Below the pieces are notes generated by a model. That model ran no database searches, was not told where the DNA came from, and saw only the letters and a list, made by a program, of their open reading frames with translations. A stretch of 6,458 nt of DNA from Bathyarchaeum sp965602795. Lineage in GTDB: Archaea; Thermoproteota; Bathyarchaeia; Bathyarchaeales; Bathyarchaeaceae. The translations under genes and the position numbers were made by a program. Shown here piece by piece: positions 1-4,811 of this stretch. Position 1 is the first letter of the stretch. Each line of letters opens with the position of its first letter. The stretch is from contig CBFCZR010000092.1 in the NCBI GenBank assembly GCA_965602795.1, forward strand, positions 1-6,458. The letters are read 5' to 3'.

Positions 1-96
1 AGGGACCATGAGGAAGGCTTAAGGTATCTCAAAAATGTTTACAACGCAGAAATCAATACCGTAGACGAAGTGATTAAGGAAATTAAGAAAGCCTGA
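1..96 (+). CDS. C-terminal end of an unrecognised protein (partial)
   Basis: Frame 1 is open from the window edge and ends at TGA 94-96, giving 31 residues that begin RDHEEGLRYLKNVYNAE and end VIKEIKKA. The tail is rich in Lys and Glu and looks like a terminal amphipathic helix. There is no catalytic or metal-binding motif in this stretch, so I cannot name a family. The codons are read cleanly and a 72-base gap with a promoter-like box and a ribosome binding site follows, which fits a real gene end. The gene lies in the same direction as the zinc-ribbon gene downstream, so the two might be co-transcribed. The function is unknown and the start lies outside the window. Confidence 0.6.
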   Translation, partial: RDHEEGLRYLKNVYNAEINTVDEVIKEIKKA

Positions 97-114
97 TTTT
101 CTGCTGGCACCGTA

Positions 115-124
115 ATCGATAAAA
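115..124 (+). promoter_or_regulatory. Weak TATA-like box before the zinc-ribbon gene
   Basis: The AT-rich sequence ATCGATAAAA lies about 45-54 bases before the GTG start at 169. An archaeal start site about 25 bases downstream would fall near 145 and leave a leader of roughly 20-25 bases that still includes the Shine-Dalgarno sequence. No clear purine-rich BRE precedes it, so read-through from the upstream gene is an equal possibility. Confidence 0.25.
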
Positions 125-158
125 GATTGAGGCAAGTTGGTATTTGATGTGGTTCTTA

Positions 159-164
159 GAGGTG
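159..164 (+). promoter_or_regulatory. Ribosome binding site deciding the GTG start at 169
   Basis: GAGGTG matches the archaeal anti-Shine-Dalgarno and sits 4 bases before the GTG at 169. An ATG at 167-169 is in a different frame. In the gene's own frame the nearest upstream stop is TGA at 145-147, with no ATG in between. This supports GTG 169 as the start. Confidence 0.6.
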
Positions 165-168
165 TGAT

Positions 169-489
169 GTGTTGTCTTATTGTGTGAAGTGTGGCGCAAA
201 GTTGGATGAGGGGGACAAGTTCTGTTCTGCTTGCGGAACCCCAGTTGAAAAGGTGACCAGTGAGGAGTATTCTGTTGCCTCTGACAATCTTATTGAGCGG
301 GTGAAGGAGCTGCTTCATGAAGGCAACGTCACCAGAATAATTGTGAAGAACGAGAAGGGCGAGGTTCTGCTGGAGATACCCGCCACAGTCGGGGTTATCG
401 GAGTTGTTCTTGCGCCCTGGCTGGCAGCACTAGGCGCCATAGCCGCGTTAGCCACAAACTGCAAAATAGTAGTCCAAAGAAGAGAATAA
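169..489 (+). CDS. Zinc-ribbon and DUF4342 domain protein, 106 aa
   Basis: This is a small two-part protein. Residues 5-22 form a zinc ribbon with C5-x2-C8 and C19-x2-C22, the usual knuckle pair CVKC/CSAC. Residues of about 32-105 match the DUF4342 pattern: an EEYSV... start, a helix ending LLHEGNVTRIIV, a KGEVLLEIP strand, then a Gly/Ala-rich hydrophobic stretch (about 72-96, TVGVIGVVLAPWLAALGAIA) and a final basic strand KIVVQRRE. The hydrophobic part is long enough to enter a membrane but is typical of the domain, so its location is uncertain. DUF4342 has no established biochemical role, so I assign none. The gene starts with GTG behind a good ribosome binding site and converges on pyk. 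The length is complete for this architecture. Confidence 0.85.
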   Translation: MLSYCVKCGAKLDEGDKFCSACGTPVEKVTSEEYSVASDNLIERVKELLHEGNVTRIIVKNEKGEVLLEIPATVGVIGVVLAPWLAALGAIAALATNCKIVVQRRE

Positions 490-515
490 AACACATTTTG
501 CTGTGCTTCTGATTT

Positions 516-566
516 CCAGAAAAAAGCTGTTTTTCAACATGAAGTATTATTAGGAGCCTAATATGA
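516..566 (+). repeat. Palindromic intergenic repeat, copy 1 (left end of inverted pair)
   Basis: This 51-base block holds two small palindromes: GAAAAA...TTTTTC at 519-535 and TATTAGG-AG-CCTAATA at 548-563, followed by TGA. The same two modules, in the same order and with almost the same spacing, occur on the opposite strand at 2990-2939. The last 19 bases (TATTAGGAGCCTAATATGA) match the other copy at 16 positions, and the first 25 match at about 17 without gaps. A shared TGTGC at 502-506 suggests that the similarity may extend outward to about 65 bases. Together the copies bracket the TspO-like/pyk pair. It could be a dispersed palindromic element, the ends of a moved cassette, or two binding sites for one regulator. 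Confidence 0.55.
519..535. terminator. Likely two-way terminator between convergent genes
   Basis: A GAAAAA/TTTTTC inverted repeat with a 5-base loop gives a T5 run on the plus strand (530-534) and a T6 run on the minus strand (525-520). Archaeal transcription ends mainly at T-runs, so this would serve both the zinc-ribbon gene (stop at 489) and pyk (stop at 576). A further plus-strand T8 run lies at 580-587, inside the pyk 3' end, and could be a second stop point for the zinc-ribbon transcript. The hairpin is AT-rich and weak, and the same bases belong to the repeat at 516-566. Confidence 0.4.
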
Positions 567-575
567 GTGGATGGT

Positions 576-1955
576 TCAGTTTTTTTTGTTGAAGTTTAGC
601 AGTTCTTTGATTTGGTGGATTTCTATGAGGTTGCTGGCGTGCTTTTTGCGTGTTCTGAAGCCTGCTGTGAAGAGCACGGTGTCCTCGTTGTCTAGCAGAT
701 TCATGCTGTGGAGCTTGTTTGCGGTTGCTAGTATCCTGTCTTCTTCTTGGCTGTAATCGTAATTTATGGGGACTACGCCGTACGCCAGTTCCAGCTGCTT
801 CTTAGTCATCTTCTCTGGCGTAACTGCGATTATGGGCTGTTTAATCCTGAATCTTGATATCATCTTCGCGGTGTAGCCTGACCTAGTTAAAGTAACCACC
901 TTGTCTAAGGGCATGTCTCTGCATATACGCTGGATGGACCTGCTTACTGTATCCGAGATGTTGACGAAGCCTCTGTCCTCCACGCTGCTTTTCGCAGCCT
1001 TTTCAGCCTCCAACGCTATCCGAGACATCATGGCAGTAGCCTCAACAGGGTACTCGCCAACAGCGGTTTCTCCGGAAAGCATGGTGGCATCGGTTCCGTC
1101 CAGTATCGCGTTTGCCACGTCGCTGACTTCGGCTCTGGTTGGCGTGGGCTGATGCATCATGGACTCCAGCATCTCCGTGGCTGTCACCACAGTTTTCCCA
1201 TTCTGATTGCACCTGCGAACCAACGACTTCTGAACCAACGGCACCCGCTCAGGTTCTATCTCCACGCCCAAGTCGCCCCGCGCAACCATAATTCCCTCTG
1301 ACGCTTCAAGGATTTCGGCAAAGTTTTTGAGTCCCTCAAAATTCTCGATTTTAGAAATCACCGCGCCCTTGAATCCGTCAGCCGCCGACCTCAGGTTAGC
1401 CACATCTTTGGCGTTTCTGGTGAAGGAGAGAGCCAAAATTTCAATGTCGTACTCTTTGGCGAAGTCAATGAGTGATCTGTCCCGTGCTGAGAGGGTTGGA
1501 ACCTTGAGGTGCTTGTTGGGAACGTTGACGCCTCTACCGTCAGCTATCACCCCGCCGTTTTTCACCAGCAGACGAAGAGTCCCCTCCCCATTTTCGGTGA
1601 CCTCTGTTCTGATTCTGCCGTTATCTATGAAAACCGCGTCGCCAACATCCATCTGGTCAATGAAGTTGTGATTAAAACTGACTGGCTCCCCGTTGAAGCC
1701 AGCCTCCACAACATCGCCCTCACTAACAACCCTCTCTTTGCTGGTTCGAAGCCTGATTTCTGGACCCTTAAGGTCAACCATCACCGGAACATCAGCCACT
1801 TCCCGAACATTATCCACAACAGTGCGGTATCTGTCAAAGTCTCCATAGGCAGTGTTTATTCTAGCACAGGTCATACCCGCATTGAACATCCGCTCTAAAG
1901 TCTCAGCCTCTAGGCTGGCGGGACCAATCGTGCACACAATCTTGGTTTTCTTCAT
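576..1955 (-). CDS. pyk: Pyruvate kinase
   Basis: This cytosolic enzyme converts phosphoenolpyruvate and ADP to pyruvate and ATP, the last step of glycolysis. It has 459 residues, close to the usual length for archaeal and bacterial forms. The N-terminus is KIVCTIGPAS. Barrel motifs are R32 in ARINTAYG, D61-LKGPEIR, the catalytic Lys K202 in SKIE with metal ligands E204 and D228 (ARGDLG), and T260 in TATEML, followed by MLSGETAVGEYP. The B domain is about residues 70-155 and the C-terminal domain about 335-459. Two positions that usually bind K+ differ (A36 for Ser, L62 for Thr) while E66 is kept, so monovalent cation dependence may be altered. The ATG at 1955 is chosen; a TTG at 1958 is directly before it. 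GGTGA at 1970-1966 is 10 or 7 bases away respectively. The gene lies 35 bases behind the TspO-like gene and is probably co-transcribed with it. Confidence 0.95.
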   Translation of the reverse strand: MKKTKIVCTIGPASLEAETLERMFNAGMTCARINTAYGDFDRYRTVVDNVREVADVPVMVDLKGPEIRLRTSKERVVSEGDVVEAGFNGEPVSFNHNFIDQMDVGDAVFIDNGRIRTEVTENGEGTLRLLVKNGGVIADGRGVNVPNKHLKVPTLSARDRSLIDFAKEYDIEILALSFTRNAKDVANLRSAADGFKGAVISKIENFEGLKNFAEILEASEGIMVARGDLGVEIEPERVPLVQKSLVRRCNQNGKTVVTATEMLESMMHQPTPTRAEVSDVANAILDGTDATMLSGETAVGEYPVEATAMMSRIALEAEKAAKSSVEDRGFVNISDTVSRSIQRICRDMPLDKVVTLTRSGYTAKMISRFRIKQPIIAVTPEKMTKKQLELAYGVVPINYDYSQEEDRILATANKLHSMNLLDNEDTVLFTAGFRTRKKHASNLIEIHQIKELLNFNKKN

Positions 1956-1969
1956 CAACCAACTGTCAC

Positions 1970-1981
1970 CATCTATAGATG
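1970..1981. other. Perfect 12-base palindrome upstream of pyk
   Basis: CATCTATAGATG is fully self-complementary. It sits between the TspO-like stop and the pyk start, and its edge base is the first G of the pyk ribosome binding site (GGTGA, 1970-1966). As RNA it could form only a 4-base stem around UAUA. As DNA it could be a dimeric protein site. Chance is also possible for a 12-mer. Confidence 0.3.
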
Positions 1982-1990
1982 AGAGCGTTT

Positions 1991-2758
1991 TCAGCGTTTA
2001 AGCCTTGAAATCACAGCAACTGCACAAACAGCGACTAGAATAACTGCGATAGCTACTTCTGCAGCCAAAACAATATTCTGAAAGTCACTCTGCTTCGAGA
2101 TTATCCCCACTAAAGCCCAAACAACAACCAAACTGAACGCCACATCCTTTCTTGTTGCAAGCAAAGCCAAAGTCAAAACCAAAGCCACACAGATTATCAC
2201 CACAGCCCACGTAGCATCTGGGATGCCCCAGCCGTCCCACCTAACCGCCGTCAAAGCCACAGACACATTGGCTATGGTGGCAATGCTGATCCAGCCCAAG
2301 TAAACGCTGAAAGGCAAATGTACAAACACTCTTTCTTTGAGCGAAACGGCTGCCCTGCCGATGTCCAACCGCCGATAGACGAGGATCAATGAAGCCAATA
2401 GCGCCAGCATCAGAACCAGACTGTAAGTTATCAGGTCATAGTGCCAGAGAAACAGCCAAGAAACGTTACATGCGCCGCTCAAGGCAAAAAGCAAACCAAT
2501 CTGGCTAAGAAACGGCTTGTCCCTGTTTCTGGGCAGAAGCTGATAAACGGTGAAAAGCAACAGAAGAGTGTAGATGGCGCCCCAGATCGAGAATGTGAAG
2601 CCCGCGGGAGTAACCAACGTTGGGTACATGTCCGAAACCTCGGCACTCGTAACTCCACCCAGCAATGTTGTGCTTCCAGCCAAACCATTCACTGCAATAG
2701 TAACAACAAAGGCGACAACGTTGACCGCCTGAAAGAAAAACTGTCTATTCAACACCAT
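1991..2758 (-). CDS. TspO/MBR-related multi-pass membrane protein
   Basis: This 255-residue, very hydrophobic protein has about seven or eight likely membrane segments (roughly 8-27, 52-75, 85-105, 108-128, 144-168, 181-201, 205-221, 227-250). TspO-like signatures are TPAGFTFSIWGAIY (50-63), the NVSWLFLWHY stretch (98-107) and LPFSVYLGWISIATIANVS (148-166), which resembles the TspO pattern of Pro-aromatic, a Trp and a late Asn. Classical TspO proteins are about 160 residues with five segments, so this is the longer branch often labelled tryptophan-rich sensory protein. Family members bind porphyrins or other hydrophobic ligands, but the ligand here is unknown. The ATG at 2758 has no Shine-Dalgarno sequence, which fits the nearly leaderless promoter just upstream. 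It is the first gene of a likely operon with pyk. A metabolic link to pyk is not evident. Confidence 0.75.
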   Translation of the reverse strand: MVLNRQFFFQAVNVVAFVVTIAVNGLAGSTTLLGGVTSAEVSDMYPTLVTPAGFTFSIWGAIYTLLLLFTVYQLLPRNRDKPFLSQIGLLFALSGACNVSWLFLWHYDLITYSLVLMLALLASLILVYRRLDIGRAAVSLKERVFVHLPFSVYLGWISIATIANVSVALTAVRWDGWGIPDATWAVVIICVALVLTLALLATRKDVAFSLVVVWALVGIISKQSDFQNIVLAAEVAIAVILVAVCAVAVISRLKR

Positions 2759-2783
2759 AAAAGTACAATATATGCTGTCTATT

Positions 2784-2800
2784 CATATAAAAATTCGCAC
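2784..2800 (-). promoter_or_regulatory. BRE/TATA promoter of the TspO-like/pyk operon
   Basis: Read on the minus strand, the block is GTGCGAATTTTTATATG: a purine-containing GCGAA like a BRE, then a T/A box TTTTTATATG. The centre of the box is about 31 bases before the ATG at 2758, so a normal archaeal start site would give a leader of only about 5-8 bases. The absence of any Shine-Dalgarno sequence agrees with a nearly leaderless mRNA. Confidence 0.55.
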
Positions 2801-2812
2801 ACAATCAGTTGC

Positions 2813-2832
2813 TAGTCAACTTTTCTTGACTA
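2813..2832. promoter_or_regulatory. Candidate operator upstream of the TspO-like promoter
   Basis: TAGTCAA (2813-2819) and TTGACTA (2826-2832) are perfect 7-base inverted arms around the 6-base spacer CTTTTC. The centre lies about 33 bases upstream of the TATA box on the minus strand, a common place for an archaeal activator or repressor dimer. No regulator gene is in the window to pair with it. Confidence 0.4.
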
Positions 2833-2870
2833 ACTAATGTTTCATTTTCCCTATTGGATGCCAAAATTAC

Positions 2871-2888
2871 TTGTGTTTGTTGTGTTTG
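2871..2888 (+). repeat. Tandem 9-base repeat, two copies
   Basis: TTGTGTTTG occurs twice head to tail with no spacer. It may be slippage in a low-complexity stretch or a paired binding site. Nothing else supports a function. Confidence 0.5.
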
Positions 2889-2938
2889 CCGTTGTAGTTA
2901 TCTATGAACGAAAACTAACCATAAAACCAACCCAACAA

Positions 2939-2990
2939 TCATATTAGAAGCCTAATAGCAGTGCTATATTGAAAACAGTACTTTTTCAGG
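2939..2990 (-). repeat. Palindromic intergenic repeat, copy 2 (inverted relative to copy 1)
   Basis: On the minus strand this block reads CCTGAAAAAG..., then CTGTTTTCAATAT, a short variable spacer, and TATTAGGCTTCTAATATGA. These modules and their order match the plus-strand block at 516-566, with one base difference in total length. An outer TGTGC (minus strand, 3003-2999) is also shared, so both copies may be 65 bases long. This copy lies in the divergent region about 180 bases upstream of the TspO-like start, where it ends no minus-strand or plus-strand gene. A simple terminator role therefore does not explain it. Confidence 0.55.
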
Positions 2991-3083
2991 AAAACCAGGC
3001 ACAAACAGGAATTGTTTTCTTTAGTGTTTCCTGCTCCTTATTGAGACAACTACGAACAAGTGAAAATAGGAAGTGTTGGTGAA

Positions 3084-3099
3084 TAAGAAGTTATAAAAG
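3084..3099 (+). promoter_or_regulatory. BRE/TATA promoter of the glucan-use genes
   Basis: TTATAAAAG at 3091-3099 is a strong archaeal TATA box and the purine-rich TAAGAAG before it suits a BRE. A start site about 25 bases downstream falls near 3117-3122, giving a leader of about 35-40 bases for the GH57 gene. That leader has only a weak ribosome site, GTGGT at 3148-3152. Confidence 0.6.
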
Positions 3100-3157
3100 G
3101 GGCAGAAATACATTTTGCATTTCGGAAGCCTTTATCCGTTAGCTTTAGTGGTCAACC

Positions 3158-4753
3158 ATGACAGATGTATGTTTAATGTTTGAGGTTCATCAGCCCTTCA
3201 GGTTGAACCGAAAGTTCCACTCAGACCTACTGTCTAAAGGAAAAGTATCGAAAAAGGACCTTTTTGACCTCTACTTTGACAATGGGCTTGACCGTTACGT
3301 TTTCGAGAGAGCAGCCAGAAAATGCTACTTTCCCACAAACAGCATAATCTTGGAGCAGATTGACAAAAGCCAGAGTCAGGGGAAACCGTTCAAGGTGGCT
3401 TACGGCATATCTGGAGTCTTTCTTGAGCAATGTGAACAGTGGAAACCGGACCTACTCGAATCCTTCAAGCAGCTCGCCGAAACCGGATGCGTCGAATTCA
3501 TGGACGAAACCTATTACCACTCGTTAGCCAGCCTGTACGGAACCGACCGCTCAGAATTCGTGGAGCAGGTCAAAATGCACCGCCAACTCATGAAAGACCT
3601 CTTCAGCTATGAACCACAGTTTATCGAAAACACTGAGCTGCTATACAACAACGCCATAGCCAAGACCATGGAGGAAATGGGCTACAAAGGCACAGTCACA
3701 GAGGGCATCGAAAGAATTCTAGGCTGGAGAAGCCCCAACTACGTCTACAAAGCCAAAGACTCGGACCTCCGCGTTTTGCTCCGCAACTACCGACTTTCAG
3801 ATGACATCGGATTTCGTTTCTCCTCCCCATGGTGGAACGAGTATCCCCTAGACGCAACCAAATACGCCAGATGGTTAGCCTCAACCCAAGGGCAAGTAAT
3901 CACACTCTTTGTTGACTACGAAACCTTTGGGGAACATCACTGGCCAGAAGGCGGAATCCACGAATTCCTAAGAGCACTACCCGAAGAAGTGAACAAATGG
4001 CACCACCTCAATTGGCGAACCCCCTCAGAAACCATTGAACTGCACGCTCCAGTAGGCGAAATCGACGTCCACGAATACAACACCGTCTCATGGGCAGACA
4101 TAGAACGGGACCCCAGCGCATGGATCGGCAACCCCATGCAGAACATCTGCTACGACTCTCTCAAGGGACTGGAGCAGCTGGTGAAGGGAATAGGCGACAA
4201 AACCCTAATTCAGCTGTGGCGCTACCTCCAGATGAGCGACCACTTCTACTACCTCAGCATAAAGGGGGGAGGACCCGGAGACGTGCACAACTACTTCAGC
4301 TCCATGGGCAGCCCAGTGGAAGCCTTCGCCGTCTACTCAAGAATCCTCTCCGACCTAGAGGCAAGAATCCGCGCAGAACTGGAAAAGCCTGAACTGGCAG
4401 CAAAAAGAATACTGAGACGTCTCCCAGCGGGGATGGGATTCACCTTCTCTTACGAGTTTGCCCGCTCCTCTGGGTTAACCGTTCACAGCTTACACGAGTT
4501 TCTCTCAGCATTGAAAACAGTTGATTTGATTTCTATTCGGTTCCACATGGAAAGATGCGATTTTGAGCGTTGGCTACGACATGTTGTCGGCGACGACAAA
4601 CTAGCCGACCGGGTAGCCAAAATTAGCCAGTTAAAAAGAAAGCTGAAAGGCGAAGCTCTGCGTAATAGGGTTATTGCCATAACTGAAAAAAGAATAAAAC
4701 AGCTGAAAAAAGTCGCCAAAGTTCCTGCCAGCTTAAAGAAGAAGGAAAACTAA
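3158..4753 (+). CDS. GH57 alpha-amylase-like glycoside hydrolase (MJ1611 type)
   Basis: This 531-residue enzyme of family GH57 probably acts on alpha-1,4-glucan in the cytoplasm; no signal peptide is present. The (beta/alpha)7-barrel regions are seen in order: HQP at 11-13, VEFMDETYYHSL at 112-123, ENTELLYNN at 157-165 (E160 is the expected nucleophile), VDYETFGEHHW at 252-262 (D253 is the expected acid/base) and LQMSDHFYYL at 357-366. This pattern is that of the archaeal MJ1611-type alpha-amylase group rather than of GH57 branching enzymes or amylopullulanases. After about residue 425 comes an extra domain with SIRFHMERCDFERWL and GDDKLADRV, resembling a small DUF5752-like domain, then a Lys-rich helical tail. 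The ATG at 3158 gives the usual short lead to HQP. A glucan phosphorylase follows after 58 bases, so the two are probably one unit. Few members of this subgroup have measured activities, so exact specificity is open. Confidence 0.88.
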   Translation: MTDVCLMFEVHQPFRLNRKFHSDLLSKGKVSKKDLFDLYFDNGLDRYVFERAARKCYFPTNSIILEQIDKSQSQGKPFKVAYGISGVFLEQCEQWKPDLLESFKQLAETGCVEFMDETYYHSLASLYGTDRSEFVEQVKMHRQLMKDLFSYEPQFIENTELLYNNAIAKTMEEMGYKGTVTEGIERILGWRSPNYVYKAKDSDLRVLLRNYRLSDDIGFRFSSPWWNEYPLDATKYARWLASTQGQVITLFVDYETFGEHHWPEGGIHEFLRALPEEVNKWHHLNWRTPSETIELHAPVGEIDVHEYNTVSWADIERDPSAWIGNPMQNICYDSLKGLEQLVKGIGDKTLIQLWRYLQMSDHFYYLSIKGGGPGDVHNYFSSMGSPVEAFAVYSRILSDLEARIRAELEKPELAAKRILRRLPAGMGFTFSYEFARSSGLTVHSLHEFLSALKTVDLISIRFHMERCDFERWLRHVVGDDKLADRVAKISQLKRKLKGEALRNRVIAITEKRIKQLKKVAKVPASLKKKEN

Positions 4754-4767
4754 GAAAGAGGGCAAGC

Positions 4768-4803
4768 AAATAAAATACTGAATGTGAGTGTGAATCGAGA
4801 GGT
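4768..4803 (+). promoter_or_regulatory. Ribosome binding site, with possible internal TATA box, before the phosphorylase gene
   Basis: GAGGT at 4799-4803 lies 8 bases before the ATG at 4812 and supports that start, and so the inclusion of the YHS domain. An AT-rich CAAATAAAATAC at about 4767-4778 could be an internal TATA box, but its spacing would put the start site near 4797, inside or next to the ribosome site. Co-transcription with the GH57 gene is simpler. Confidence 0.4.
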
Positions 4804-4811
4804 TATTGGTT

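Larger units (their letters stand above)
2759..3157. other. 399-base AT-rich divergent regulatory region
   Basis: No gene is supported here; stops are frequent in all frames and no tRNA-like fold is evident. The region separates the minus-strand TspO-like/pyk pair from the plus-strand glucan genes. It contains a TATA element for each direction (about 2784-2800 minus, 3084-3099 plus), a 7-base inverted repeat (2813-2832), a tandem 9-mer (2871-2888) and the second copy of the palindromic repeat (2939-2990). A looser CAGGAAA (2987-2993)/TTTCCTG (3027-3033) inverted pair is also present. It is much longer than the other gaps in the window. Confidence 0.7.

Noticed and set aside
19..318. 99-residue minus-strand frame across the first two genes
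   Set aside because: It runs antisense to both the partial first gene and the zinc-ribbon domain and has no recognisable motif or good ribosome site.
571..756. Short plus-strand frame beginning near the end of pyk
   Set aside because: It is antisense to the conserved C-terminal domain of pyk and begins in the repeat-flanking T-rich stretch; it is Leu/Ser-rich with no family pattern.
901..1898. Three plus-strand open frames (901-1152, 1327-1671, 1509-1898) antisense to pyruvate kinase
   Set aside because: They lie wholly inside the highly conserved pyk gene, resemble no family and have the Ser/Pro-rich look of reverse-frame reading.
2441..2815. 124-residue plus-strand frame overlapping the TspO-like gene
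   Set aside because: It is basic, low in hydrophobic cores and shares no family pattern; the opposite strand codes a convincing membrane protein with TspO motifs.
2987..3033. CAGGAAA...TTTCCTG inverted pair as a possible structured RNA or riboswitch
   Set aside because: There are only 7 base pairs with a spacer of over 30 bases, no conserved riboswitch core, and it lies upstream of the TATA box for the plus-strand genes, so it would not be in their transcript.
4090..4392. 100-residue frame within the GH57 gene
   Set aside because: It is an Arg/Pro-rich shifted reading of the GH57 sequence; the GH57 motifs run unbroken through this stretch.
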